Notes: generated from the sequence alone by a model not told the origin. A DNA stretch of 64,000 nucleotides from VXYL01 sp965203685 (GCA_965203685.1 OZ241908.1:2604001-2668000), one strand, 5' to 3'; shown: positions 53,130 through 63,098, numbered from the stretch's first letter. Made by a program: numbers and translations.

Positions 53130-56100
53130 ATGACAGAGATTGACTTTGCGCGAATTCGCGCTTTTGACGGTAGCCAAAACGCCGGTTTTGAAGAATTGGC
53201 TTGCCAGCTCGCACATTTGGAGGAACCGACAAACGCTAGGAGGTTCGTAAGAAAAGCAGGTGCAGGTGGGGACGCCGGTGTCGAGTGCTACTGGATTCTA
53301 GATGATGATAGTGAAATTTGCTGGCAGGCCAAGTACTTCATCGATGGGATGAATTACTCTCGCTGGAGACAGCTTGATGAATCATTTGAAACAGCGCTGT
53401 CCAAGCATCCCAACATGAGCTCTTATGTGGTTTGTTTGCCGCTCGATAAGCCGAATAGCAGAAAGATAGGAAGAGGGGGGAAGCAAAGCACGTCGGTTGA
53501 GGACGACTGGACCGAGCGCGTTGAAACGTGGACTGCATCCGCTACCGCGGCAGGACGAGCGATAGCGTTTGAGTTTTGGGGCAAGCATGAACTTACGGCC
53601 ATGCTCGCCATTGATGATCCCAGATACTCAGGGAGGCGTCTCTATTGGTTTAACGAACCATGCCTGCGTTCAGAGACCCTTCGCCGTCTGGCTATAAAGA
53701 GTAGGGAAACTCTGGGCGACCGCTTCACCCCGGAGTTTCATGTAGACTTGCCGATTGCTAAGCAGTTTGATGGGCTCTGTGCTAATGAGCGCTGGTGGTT
53801 GGACATCGCTGCACAGAAAGCAGAACTAGAAGAACAGTACGACCGGTTCATCCGTTTTGTTGCCAGCCACAAGATTGAAGATGCCAGTGGAATGGATCTG
53901 AGGGGCCTCGAAAGCGCCTATACCGCATTTATGGAGCTATTAACGATTTGGTTGCAGAACAGACCTGCCAGATACCGCCTGAACGAGCTGAAAGAGGCAC
54001 TGCAAAATATAGATCCGCCCTTTCGGGACCTTCGCGACCTGATCGACGGCAGAACATTGAAGGAAGAGTCCGCCAGAAGAGATTTTCGTCACTATTCGGG
54101 GAACTTTTTCAACCCCCTGATAAAAATTGAAGGTATTCTTCAATCCCATAGAGCGCAGACTTACGAAGTAGGCGCAGCGCTCCTCCACGGCGAAGCGGGA
54201 ATCGGGAAATCACACCTTCTATGTGATCTAGCGCTTCACAGGGCCGATGAGGCTCTGCCAACCATCTTTTTGCTCGGGGCACATTATGGCGGCGGAAACC
54301 CGCTTGATTTTGTAAGGCAAAGTCTTGACCTAAATCAATTTGGCAATCGTCAGGTATTGGGAGCGATTGATGCGGCCGGAGAGGCTGCAAACTGCCGGGC
54401 ACTGATCGTCATTGATGCCATCAATGAAGGGCCGTGCCGCGAGCAATGGCGAGATTTTCTAAGAGGCCTTCTGACGGATACCTCAGAATTTCAAAATGTC
54501 TCGCTTCTGATCAGCTGCCGCTCAACCTATTGCCGATACATCTTGCCGGATAGTGTCGATGAAAGTTGTCTGGTCCAGATTCATCATCAAGGGTTTCAGG
54601 GGTTTGAGCACCGCGCCGCCGAGAAGTATCTATCTGGGCAAGGAATTTCCAAACCTAGTACACCAATTCTTGCGCCCGAGTTCTCAAACCCGCTTTTCCT
54701 GAAGACGTGTTGTAAGGCGCTCAGACGATCCGGACAGAGATCATTCCCCAAGGGGCTCAGTGGACTAACACAGCTATTCCAGTTCTACCTGGAAAGCGTC
54801 GAGAGTGCGATTGCCGTGAGGAAGCAGTACATACCTGCGGAAAAAGTCGTGCAGAACGCGCTTATCGAATTTTCTTCGGTGCTTTATCCGGATCACCTCT
54901 CCGGAATTCCCATTGGCGGTGCACGCAAACTTATTAATAGTTTCGACATCGCCCCGCAAAAGGGCGGAGATGATCTTTTTAGTATCCTGTTGCACGAAGG
55001 AGTCCTTGCCGAAGATATCTACTACAAAGGCGATAGGGACGGTCGTCCCGTCATACGTTACACCTACGAACGGTTTAGTGACGTGCTCGTTGCCCGGCAG
55101 ATACTCCGCAACCACGATGGCAGTACCGTCGCAAAGATCTTTGATGAGGGGGAGCCCCTCGGCCAGATATTGAAAGATCGAGGCATCTACCAGGTCGCCG
55201 GAATAGTAGAGGCCTTGTTCATCGCTATTGCCGAGGAGTTTCATCTCGAACTCATTGACCTGATACCCCAGGATGTCGAAGTTTCACGTTGGCAAACCAG
55301 TGAATTGTTCGAGCATACTGTACTCTGGCGATCACCGGACTCATTCACGGACAGAACGTTGGAAATCTTGAACGAAGATGTCGGCAATGCGGAATATGCG
55401 AGTCCCGCGCTAGATATTCTACTTAAGCTCTCTACTGAACCGAACCATCCCTGGAATGCCCGGATGCTCCATAGCAACCTTATAAATAAAGGGATTGCGG
55501 AGCGTGACTATTTCTGGTCTATCCGGATTGCGAGGGGAGCTAGCTCGGAAGAGGATGGACACGAATCGACTGAGCGGACACTCATTGAATGGGCGTGCTT
55601 TGGCGATATCTCTGATGCCGAAGATGAGCGGATCCGTCTGTGGGCGATCGTCTTGTTGTGGTTTCTGACAACATCGAACCGCAAGATAAGGGACCGGGCC
55701 ACCAAATCGCTCGTGCGCCTGTTTGTTGAACGGACCCAGATCGTCGAAGGGCTCTTGTCCGAGTTTAGTAATGCTAACGATCTATATCTCCTCGAGAGGC
55801 TATACGCCGCCATCTACGGCGCGGTATGCAACATCAACCAGGACTCGGCTATTGCTGATACTGCCAAGCTTGTGTTCGACAAGGTCTTCGCGGATGGGCA
55901 GCCAATCCCCCACATCCTTCTCAGGGATTATGCTAGAGGCGTACTCGAGCGGGCGCTTTCGAGAGGCGTGTTGCCTGAGGGAATAGACCCTCGGTCGTTC
56001 AGACCGCCATACAGTAGTGCCTGGCCCCTGGATAACCCCACTAACGACGAGATCGACGAGATCACAGCCGATGAGGACTATTCAGATATCAAGAGTTCAC

Positions 56101-57650
56101 TGATGGGTTTTCCGGGCGACTTCGGGAACTACACAATGAGCTGTATCCACGACTGGTCTTCAACACCTATCGGTCAAGATAGGCTTCAAAATGGCCACGA
56201 GCTAAAACTCCGGTTCGCCGAGGACTTCCTTGAGGGTGACCTTAAGGACGAGTTTCTCGAATTTATAGGGCCGGAGAAGAAGGAGCCTGTCAATATTGAA
56301 AAATGGCGGGCTCAACTCGCTGGCGAAGGCGAGTACGAAAGGCATTCTGATGAGGATATTCGACGAACAAGGGACGAGCGCGAAGCGTTCATGGAGAAAA
56401 TCGGGGAAAGGCTTGATAGTGCAGGCCAAGAGTACTTGCGGTGGCTAGTTGGCTTAGCGAATGACCGGCCGGCGGCGTTTGGCCGTAAATGGGCGCAGCG
56501 CTGGGTTTGCAAGCGCGCCTATGAATTGGGGTGGGATGGAGAGTTGTTTTCATCGTTCGAGCGCTCCTGCTCACGCGGGCGCGGCGAAGGTCCCCCTGCA
56601 AGTGCAATGGAGCGGGTCGGCAAGAAGTATCAATGGATAGGCTTCCACGAGTTTCTCGCACACTTGGCAGACAACATGCACTGGATCGATCGCGGATATA
56701 GTGATCTGGAAGATCGAGTCTATTATGGGCCGTGGCAACCATACACGCGCGACATCGATTCCACGAACTGGCTCCGAAAAAGCGGCGAGTACCGGACATA
56801 CCACAATGAGCAGTCAACGTGGTGGCAACCGTTCCGTTTTCCCATTGACCAATTCGAAAACCTGGAAGACCAAAAGGCCTATCTTTGGGACAAGGAAGGC
56901 GCACCAGAATTTGCTAAACTCCTGATCGCGAACGATCCTACCAAAGATAAGCAATGGTATGTTGTGAGAGGATTTTGGTCCCAGAAGCAAACGAAGTCGG
57001 AAGTAGATAGAAAGGCCCCGAGGCTGGATTGCTGGTTCAGGATAAATTCCGTCATCGTTAGTGAGAACGACTTCAACAAGGTAAAGAGCGACATCTCCAA
57101 GGAAAATTTGATTGATCCCCATACTGTCCCGGTTCCGAGGGTTAGCGAAGCATTCCTCGGTGAGTATCCTTGGCATCCCGTTTACGACCAGCTGTCGAAT
57201 TGGCAGGACACAGATTCTAATTTTCGTGGCCTCATTTCCGCGGAGTACCTAGTCCCTGTGTCGGAGTATCTTTGGGAGCGGGGAAACTTCGATCATTCCA
57301 TAGAAGAAACGGTGTCTATTCTCCTACCGGCCAAGGAATTGGTTAACGGAATCGGAATGGAAAGGGTCCCTAACGAGTTCGGCAACTGGAGGGTAAGAGA
57401 AGAAATCGTCTTCACAGACCCAAGTGTTGAAGAATACGGACCAAGTTACGCACTGATGCAGACGGAAGTGCTGAACAAATGGATGGCAAAGAACCAGCTG
57501 AAGATCCTTTGGCTGATTGGAGGAGAAAAACAGCTTTTTGCTTCGGATTTGGGGTCGAGTGAGTTCTTTGGCCGCTTGGTCTATAGCGGCGTCTATTGGA
57601 TGGAAGATGATCGTCCCGTTGGAAATCTGCATTTTGGTAAAGAGGAATAG
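53130..57650 (+). CDS. Avs-like nuclease-STAND antiphage protein (intact)
   Basis: A 1506-residue protein with an N-terminal Mrr-like PD-(D/E)XK nuclease: GGDAGVECYWIL (Asp48, Glu52) then CWQAKYF (Gln66-x-Lys68). The central STAND NTPase has Walker A GEAGIGKS (residues 354-361) and Walker B LIVIDAINEG (Asp429). A long C-terminal region of helical repeats follows, then a terminal domain with GKKYQWIGFHEFLAHLADN. This is the design of Avs proteins, which bind a conserved phage protein through the C-terminal sensor and then assemble to degrade DNA; the subtype and trigger cannot be told by eye. ATG 53130 has GAGG seven bases upstream. The gene is markedly AT-richer than its surroundings, so it was acquired recently. 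A paralogue broken by IS66 lies in island A. Confidence 0.8.
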   Translation: MTEIDFARIRAFDGSQNAGFEELACQLAHLEEPTNARRFVRKAGAGGDAGVECYWILDDDSEICWQAKYFIDGMNYSRWRQLDESFETALSKHPNMSSYVVCLPLDKPNSRKIGRGGKQSTSVEDDWTERVETWTASATAAGRAIAFEFWGKHELTAMLAIDDPRYSGRRLYWFNEPCLRSETLRRLAIKSRETLGDRFTPEFHVDLPIAKQFDGLCANERWWLDIAAQKAELEEQYDRFIRFVASHKIEDASGMDLRGLESAYTAFMELLTIWLQNRPARYRLNELKEALQNIDPPFRDLRDLIDGRTLKEESARRDFRHYSGNFFNPLIKIEGILQSHRAQTYEVGAALLHGEAGIGKSHLLCDLALHRADEALPTIFLLGAHYGGGNPLDFVRQSLDLNQFGNRQVLGAIDAAGEAANCRALIVIDAINEGPCREQWRDFLRGLLTDTSEFQNVSLLISCRSTYCRYILPDSVDESCLVQIHHQGFQGFEHRAAEKYLSGQGISKPSTPILAPEFSNPLFLKTCCKALRRSGQRSFPKGLSGLTQLFQFYLESVESAIAVRKQYIPAEKVVQNALIEFSSVLYPDHLSGIPIGGARKLINSFDIAPQKGGDDLFSILLHEGVLAEDIYYKGDRDGRPVIRYTYERFSDVLVARQILRNHDGSTVAKIFDEGEPLGQILKDRGIYQVAGIVEALFIAIAEEFHLELIDLIPQDVEVSRWQTSELFEHTVLWRSPDSFTDRTLEILNEDVGNAEYASPALDILLKLSTEPNHPWNARMLHSNLINKGIAERDYFWSIRIARGASSEEDGHESTERTLIEWACFGDISDAEDERIRLWAIVLLWFLTTSNRKIRDRATKSLVRLFVERTQIVEGLLSEFSNANDLYLLERLYAAIYGAVCNINQDSAIADTAKLVFDKVFADGQPIPHILLRDYARGVLERALSRGVLPEGIDPRSFRPPYSSAWPLDNPTNDEIDEITADEDYSDIKSSLMGFPGDFGNYTMSCIHDWSSTPIGQDRLQNGHELKLRFAEDFLEGDLKDEFLEFIGPEKKEPVNIEKWRAQLAGEGEYERHSDEDIRRTRDEREAFMEKIGERLDSAGQEYLRWLVGLANDRPAAFGRKWAQRWVCKRAYELGWDGELFSSFERSCSRGRGEGPPASAMERVGKKYQWIGFHEFLAHLADNMHWIDRGYSDLEDRVYYGPWQPYTRDIDSTNWLRKSGEYRTYHNEQSTWWQPFRFPIDQFENLEDQKAYLWDKEGAPEFAKLLIANDPTKDKQWYVVRGFWSQKQTKSEVDRKAPRLDCWFRINSVIVSENDFNKVKSDISKENLIDPHTVPVPRVSEAFLGEYPWHPVYDQLSNWQDTDSNFRGLISAEYLVPVSEYLWERGNFDHSIEETVSILLPAKELVNGIGMERVPNEFGNWRVREEIVFTDPSVEEYGPSYALMQTEVLNKWMAKNQLKILWLIGGEKQLFASDLGSSEFFGRLVYSGVYWMEDDRPVGNLHFGKEE

Positions 57651-57699
57651 AGCATACGGGTGACAGCAGACCGAGGACTGCGTCTGAAGGGGCGATCGC

Positions 57700-58559
57700 C
57701 GAAATGTGCGCCGTTGGCGTGCTGCGTCTTGCGAACAAAGTGCCCAAGCCCTGCAGCCCAAGGGCGACCCTCCAAGCTGTCGGATCGAGAGAAAGGCCAA
57801 TTGGACAAACTGTTGTTCAAGGCGCGATTGCTGCAGTTTTCCTACGGATCTGTCGACCTGTGCGCGCATCGCATAAGCCATCAAGGGACCTCCAGCGTGC
57901 GCTATCACATCGGGCGGTTGATGCGCGCCTTGGGTTGGGGTGCGCGGCGTGCGCTGGAGCGCGATGAGACTGCCATCGCCATTAGGGTCAAGGCCAAATG
58001 GACCCGGATAGACAGCGCCTCGGACCTGAAGGCCTGGCTGGTTTTCGACGGCGTCCGCGTTTTTGGAGGCCCCGTTGGTCCGGCGTGGTTGGGCACCGCG
58101 CGGCGAAACGCCCATCACTCGTCGACGCACTCGCTCGCATCGCAAAGTCAGCGCGACCGGTGCGTTGTGTCGCACCAGAACGGAAACGCGTTCGCCTGTA
58201 CTTCCGTCTGCACCGCGAACCCAATGTCAACGCACAGCGCACCCGTCACCAACTCGGCGGGCCTTTTCGTGGTGGTCCGGGATCGCCTGCAGGCGCATCG
58301 GGCAATTGTCGTACGTGACTCCCTGAAAGCGCATCCTCACGTACGCCGCGTTTTTTCTTCCGTCCTACGCGCCAGAGTTGAATCCGATCGAATACCTGCT
58401 GGGGCGACCTCAAGACGAATCCCATGGGTCAACCTTGCGATTCCCAACGTCGACGAACTCGCGGATATGACGCGCTCGCATGCCAAGTCGCTTCGGCACC
58501 GTTCCGACCTGCTCAAATACTTCGTTCGCCACAGCCCACTTTCTTTGCACCTCGAATAG
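57700..58559 (+). pseudogene. IS630-family transposase remnant
   Basis: Pieces of one IS630 transposase occur in all three forward frames in the right order: GRPSKLSDREKGQLDKLL; VRYHIGRLMRALGW and LERDETAIA; RRGWAPRGETPI; ERKRVRLYFRLHRE; VVRDRLQAHRAIVVRDSLKA; and NLAIPNVDELADMTRS then RHSPLSLHLE at the end. At least five frameshifts separate them, so the gene is dead. It follows the Avs-like gene directly. Confidence 0.85.
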
Positions 58560-59285
58560 GACTTTACTTCGCGGATACTAACTAGCTTAGCTAAAGAACC
58601 GGTCGGCCGACTATCCAGGCTAGGATACCTGCCAACCCTTGACCGTCGCTACCTATTCGACAACGGCGACGGAACGGCGCACCGCGAACGCGTACTGCTC
58701 ACCGACGACGGTGTCTTCGAGAACCGCGGCACCAGACCATGAAGTCTGACAGGAGTCCGTCGTTCAGCGCCAACGTGTTCAAACCCGACTAGATCGGGTG
58801 CTGCGACGCCGGCATTGGACTCTTCGACGACGCACCCTACGCCGCGAAGACGCCCGCCCGCCTGTATCGCACGTACCTTACCGTGTTCCGCAAGGTGCAG
58901 GACGCCACCCGCAAACGGCTTCACTGGCTCGGCGAATCCAGCGCTGTCTCCGGCTTCGTTTTCGCCACCTTGGTCAGCAGGACGACGCGCTACCCTAGTT
59001 CCCGGCGGGACTTCCGGCCGTGACGACGTCCGCCACCATCCGACAGACTTTTCGCCGATGGCCGACCCGGACATCGACCGCCTCGCGCGGCGCGGCGAAC
59101 TGCTCACGCGATTCCTAGTTTCCTACTACCTTCCGGAGTTCTAAACCCGCCACACGGGACTAGGCTTCCCTCGGACCTGCCACCGCGCACCAGGGCCACG
59201 GCGGCGTTGCACCGTTTGTTCGGCCTTGGAAGGTCCCCGGCTGGTAGCTTGGCCCCAAGACGCCGCTCCAAGTCGCAAGATTTGC
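58560..59285. other. Decayed DNA at the right end of island B
   Basis: No intact gene. Short forward pieces look coding (YLFDNGDGTAHRERVLLTDD around 58645-58705; TPARLYRTYLTVFRKVQDAT around 58850-58910) but are closed by stops and belong to no family I recognise. Confidence 0.4.
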
Positions 59286-59379
59286 GGTGGGTCGAATGTG
59301 GGGTCTGTCGAATTATGGAAGAAAAATAAGTGTTATAACAGTTACTTATGCACCAATGCCCCTCGTACCTCTTCCGCCA
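59286..59379 (+). repeat. Attachment-like junction 3 (right end of island B)
   Basis: GGTGGGTCGAATGTGGGGTC at the left and CCTCGTACCTCTTCCGCCA at the right, with one base changed in the core compared with junctions 1 and 2. A degenerate GTGGGGTC-type repeat follows near 59495. No integrase lies beside it, so it closes the tandem array. Confidence 0.75.
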
Positions 59380-59583
59380 GGTTCACGCAGCATCATGAGG
59401 TTTCATGGAGCCTATCGACAAACTCAAAATAGCCAAGGAACAACTCCTAAATTGAGTCCCGGCTACTGTCCGGCGTTGCGAAACGAATCTGCTTTGTGGG
59501 GTCGAGTGTGGGGCGCCTTGAGTCCACCCTTCTCGTAAGAACATCCTTCCGACCTGCAGTCGACTGCGGCAATCCTGCCTAGT

Positions 59584-60474
59584 CTAGACCGCCCCTTCCT
59601 CGAACTGCGCCAAGAGACCACCTCCCGTCAGCGCCCGGGCCACCGCTCCGGCTATGGATTGGCTCGACATCACGATCAAGCCGGTCTCATTGCGCCCCGG
59701 TTGGTCCGCCGAGTAGCGGTTCGGCACGAGTTCCGGCAAGTTCCCGACTGCCTCCATAGCCTCTTCCAGCTCGAAATCGGCGTACGCCTCTCCCACCGCC
59801 CGAGCGAGCTCGGCGAAGTCATGCCCCAGCCGCCTCAGCTCACTGTCATCGGCGCCCGCGCCGGCTAAGGCTCCCTTCATCGACAACTCCGCAGCCATCA
59901 GTGCGCTCTGCACCGCCCCCCGCTCATCGAACGCCGCGCATAGCGTCGCACCGGCGCCCTGCGTCTGAAGCGCCGACAGCTGCAGCAGCGGCAGCGCGCC
60001 TTCCGGCACCGACCCGTATCCGCTCGTCGGCTGCAAGCAGCCCGCGAAGTCGAACAGGTTGCAGAAGTTCACCAAGTACGCCCGGCCTTGCCCCGGTGTC
60101 GACCGCAGCCAATCGATCTGCGTCGCCGACAAGTCGCAGCAGTCGTAGGGGACCAAACGCACCCGTCCGTAGATGATAGGAACATGAACGCTCGTTGCGA
60201 TCCCCCGGAACATGAACGCGCCGCCATGCACCCCACCCGCAGCGACGTCCCTGGGTCGATAGAGTCGCCCCTGCAACCCTTCGATACGCTTGAGCAGCGG
60301 CGGCGCGCCGCTGCCGGCAATAGCGAAACTCCGAAACCCCAGCCGTTCCATTGCCCTGATCGGTAGCGCGAAGTGCCGCTTCTTCGGCTCCATACCTTCG
60401 GCGCACATCTCGTCCTCCAGCTCGAGCACGAGCCGCCACAATTCCTCGTCCGCGTAGTCTTCGCGAGCCGTCAC
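59584..60474 (-). CDS. Unknown protein of the protease operon
   Basis: A 296-residue protein I do not recognise. The N-terminal half has YADEELWRLVLELEDEMCAE then KKRHFALPIRAMERLGF and IYGRVRLVPYDCCDLSATQI. The C-terminal half is helical with a LVNFCNLFDFAGCLQP segment. No signal or membrane segment is visible. GTG 60474 is used, because GGAG lies a few bases before it and 43 bp separate it from the upstream DUF429-like gene; a longer frame from 60576 overlaps that gene. It is the last gene of a three-gene leftward operon with a trypsin-like protease. Confidence 0.6.
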   Translation of the reverse strand: MTAREDYADEELWRLVLELEDEMCAEGMEPKKRHFALPIRAMERLGFRSFAIAGSGAPPLLKRIEGLQGRLYRPRDVAAGGVHGGAFMFRGIATSVHVPIIYGRVRLVPYDCCDLSATQIDWLRSTPGQGRAYLVNFCNLFDFAGCLQPTSGYGSVPEGALPLLQLSALQTQGAGATLCAAFDERGAVQSALMAAELSMKGALAGAGADDSELRRLGHDFAELARAVGEAYADFELEEAMEAVGNLPELVPNRYSADQPGRNETGLIVMSSQSIAGAVARALTGGGLLAQFEEGAV

Positions 60475-60517
60475 TCTCCGCCCCCATCGCTTCCCGCCGC
60501 CGGGAGGACCCCCGCCG

Positions 60518-61369
60518 TCATTTGGGGGATGCTCCGTTCGGTCCCGCGTTGGGCCAAGTCGACCATTTCCGCCCACCGGTTACCTTTTTCTCCGACAGCC
60601 AGTCCTCCCATTTGCCGCGCAGCTCGGGGGAGTCCGGCAACAGGAACGACCCCGTCCGACGATCACCGAGCATCGCCACCCGCACGCCGCAGTCCTCGCC
60701 CCCGACAAGAGCGCGTCCCAGGATGTAGCCCACCGCCACATCGAACTGGTCGTCGTTCGTCGGAGTCGGTCCGTCCCCCCAGATGCTCGCCGTCTCCGAC
60801 CGGATGATCTCCCACATCTCTGCAAGCACGGCCGCATCGCTCTTGTACGCCCACGACACATCGCCGCACCGTTGCTCCCGGCACCAAAGCCACGCGGCCA
60901 CCCCGGGGTGGATCTCGACAACGACATGTCGCCGATCCTCGGACAGCCGCCCGCCCGGAAGGAGATCGAACGGCAAATCGTCGTAGGAGGCGTCGTAGGG
61001 TCCCAGACGGGGCAGTCCGATCAGCGACCGCGTGATCGTCCAGTGGGGGCACTGGCCGTAATCACGCACCGAAACACCGGGCGGCGCCTTGCAGCCTCTC
61101 TTTCCTTCGCGGAAGAAACTCTCGATCGGACGCTGGGTGAAGTCTCCCCGCCCGCCCGCGTCGTCCGGGTCGCGTGGTCCCGTCAGCGGCGCATCCCAGC
61201 ACAGGAGCGTCTCGCGGTGCTGGCTCCGCATGTGGACCAGATAGGCGCCGAGAGACCGGGCATCGAGGTCCGCGAAGTCACCGCCGTCGAAGACCGTACT
61301 CCTCTTGCCCGGGGCCGCGTCCACGGCGACCACCGGCCTCGGCTCATGCCCTTGCCGTTCCCCGGTCAC
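60518..61369 (-). CDS. DUF429-like protein (RNase H-type fold suspected)
   Basis: A 283-residue protein resembling the DUF429 group of predicted nucleases with an RNase H-like fold. It starts with VVAVDAAPGKRSTVFDGGDF and continues with LLCWDAPLTGPRDPDD. Later come VVVEIHPGVAAWLW, and QFDVAVGYILGRALVGGEDC near the C-terminus; the Asp, Asp, Glu and Asp residues in these motifs would form the active site. GTG 61369 is used because it overlaps the protease stop as GTGA. The assignment is by motif only and moderately sure. Confidence 0.55.
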   Translation of the reverse strand: MTGERQGHEPRPVVAVDAAPGKRSTVFDGGDFADLDARSLGAYLVHMRSQHRETLLCWDAPLTGPRDPDDAGGRGDFTQRPIESFFREGKRGCKAPPGVSVRDYGQCPHWTITRSLIGLPRLGPYDASYDDLPFDLLPGGRLSEDRRHVVVEIHPGVAAWLWCREQRCGDVSWAYKSDAAVLAEMWEIIRSETASIWGDGPTPTNDDQFDVAVGYILGRALVGGEDCGVRVAMLGDRRTGSFLLPDSPELRGKWEDWLSEKKVTGGRKWSTWPNAGPNGASPK

Positions 61370-62097
61370 AACGACTCGATCCAATCTGCGACCGGGTGCA
61401 ACGCCGCCGCCAGCGAGAGGTAGGCCTTCGTCTCGTGAGCGCCCTGCTCGGTGGCGTACGAAATCCGATCCGTCACGATGCCGATCGCCTGGTCCCTTCG
61501 GTCAAGATCGCGGAACACCGGGGCTCCGCTCAGCCCCGGAAACGCCGCAAAGGAAAGCTCGTACGCGCGGTAGCGGTACCGGCCGTCCGCGCTTGCGTGG
61601 TCGTATTTGGCCTGTATGTGACCCTTCATCATCCGCGGGTGGATCGGCTTCTCATTGCCAACCATTGGAAATCCGTACGCCAGGATGTCCTCCGCGAGAG
61701 GAAAGTCGTCGTACTGCGCATATACCTCCGACGGCAACCCCAGCTCGAAATGCTCCAGCGGTTTCGGGTTGAGCAGTTGCCGAATGGAGAGCGCGGCGAT
61801 GTCCGCCTCCGGGTGGCGCTCGACCCGCTCAACCAAGCAACTCACCAAACCGCTATACGCTGTGCACACCACCAGCAGCGAACGCACGTCCAGATCTCGG
61901 ACCACGTGATCGGCCGTCAGCACCACGCCCGGTCTCGCAGCTCCGAATGCCGTGCCGATCGGCATGGCGTTCTCCAACCCAGCGCCATCGCGTAGCACGC
62001 GGAACAGCATGAAGGTCCGTTTGCTTAGTTGGATGTCCTTTACGCGCAAGGTCTTGTCCCTACTGCTCCGTTCTCCACCACCGATCAGCCAACCCAT
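61366..62097 (-). CDS. Trypsin-like serine protease
   Basis: A 243-residue cytoplasmic S1-type protease with the full catalytic triad: His in GVVLTADHVVRD, Asp in HPEADIAALS and Ser in AAFPGLSGAPVF. No signal peptide is visible (MGWLIGGGERSSRD). Proteases of this kind accompany several antiphage systems, where they are activated by a sensor partner; here the DUF429-like and unknown genes follow in a coupled operon, GTGA overlap to the first. ATG 62097 is the start. AbiV and a membrane protein lie upstream in the same direction. Confidence 0.85.
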   Translation of the reverse strand: MGWLIGGGERSSRDKTLRVKDIQLSKRTFMLFRVLRDGAGLENAMPIGTAFGAARPGVVLTADHVVRDLDVRSLLVVCTAYSGLVSCLVERVERHPEADIAALSIRQLLNPKPLEHFELGLPSEVYAQYDDFPLAEDILAYGFPMVGNEKPIHPRMMKGHIQAKYDHASADGRYRYRAYELSFAAFPGLSGAPVFRDLDRRDQAIGIVTDRISYATEQGAHETKAYLSLAAALHPVADWIESL

Positions 62098-62369
62098 GCC
62101 GCCGATGTCAACGAATGGCGTTGACCCGCTTTTGTAGACGCCCTGAGACTGTGGTCAGGAGGTATCACGATGACGACGGGGCGTTACGCGGCGGAGCGCC
62201 GCCGCCACATGGTCGAATTCTGCAACCGCATTGCGGACACGAGCTCGACGCCGCTTTCACCCCCCTCCCGCCACTCGGCAAGGCGCTCACGGCACATCAC
62301 CCAACGTAGGCTCTCCGCCGCGCGCGGAGTACCGAGCGCGCTGCCGCCAGACCGCTCGATCGACCCGTG

Positions 62370-63098
62370 TCAGGCCTCCCCGCCGAAGATGAACGCCTCG
62401 ACCGTGGCCATGTCGCCGTCCCACAGTCCGGCCTGCCGCATTTCGCCGTACCAGTCGCGCAACGCTCCCTTCATGGTCTCCAGCGAGCCGCCCTGCACGG
62501 GCGCCATGTGCTTGTTCCAGATTTCCATCTCCTCCGCAGTCACCACGTTCGACCGGGCCAGCACGTCCGCCGTGGCGACCAGCGCCTGCGCCAGCGCGCG
62601 GTCGACGATCCGTTCCGGCTCGGCCCATTTTCCGGTTCCGAGGCAATCGGTGTAGAGGCTCAACTGCTTGAGATTGTCCAGCGTGAACGTGTGCTCGCCG
62701 TCGCGGTCGGTCGCCGGCCGCAGTTCCTCCAGCGTCCGGGCTCCCTTCGCGGCCAACTCCGGCAGGATCCACCCCGTGTTCTTGCTGGTGTGGGAGCGGT
62801 AGTCCTTCCACAGGTTGCGCCGTTGCTTTTCGTTCGACGCGCTCGACAACCCCCTCAGTATCGACACCTTGCCGCTCTCCTCCACGGCGAGTATCGCGAG
62901 CGCGGCGGCCGTTGCGAAGCTGCCGGACTCGAGCATCCGCTTCGCGTCCCGCGCCAGCCGCTCGGCGTTCCGGCCGGCCGCGTTCATGCCGGTCGCCGCC
63001 TCCTCCGGGCTCAACACCCCGGAGAACCATCGGAGCCTGCGACCCTTCTTCGCACTCAGGTCTCCCGCGTCTCCGCTTCCTTTCCCCGACTCGTTCAC
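62370..63098 (-). CDS. AbiV-type abortive infection protein
   Basis: A 242-residue protein of the AbiV (HEPN) family. The helical core has GRNAERLARDAKRMLESGSF then ATAAALAILAVEESGKVSIL; the EESGK motif is characteristic. The second helix pair (DRALAQALVATADVLARSNV) follows. AbiV blocks phage development in lactococci by binding a phage protein. GTG 63098 overlaps the stop of the upstream membrane-protein gene (GTGA). A 272 bp gap separates it from the protease operon. Confidence 0.8.
   Translation of the reverse strand: MNESGKGSGDAGDLSAKKGRRLRWFSGVLSPEEAATGMNAAGRNAERLARDAKRMLESGSFATAAALAILAVEESGKVSILRGLSSASNEKQRRNLWKDYRSHTSKNTGWILPELAAKGARTLEELRPATDRDGEHTFTLDNLKQLSLYTDCLGTGKWAEPERIVDRALAQALVATADVLARSNVVTAEEMEIWNKHMAPVQGGSLETMKGALRDWYGEMRQAGLWDGDMATVEAFIFGGEA

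Noticed and set aside
58649..59144. Overlapping frames on both strands right of the IS630 remnant
   Set aside because: Short, without shared motifs; forward pieces look like fragments of a dead gene closed by stops.
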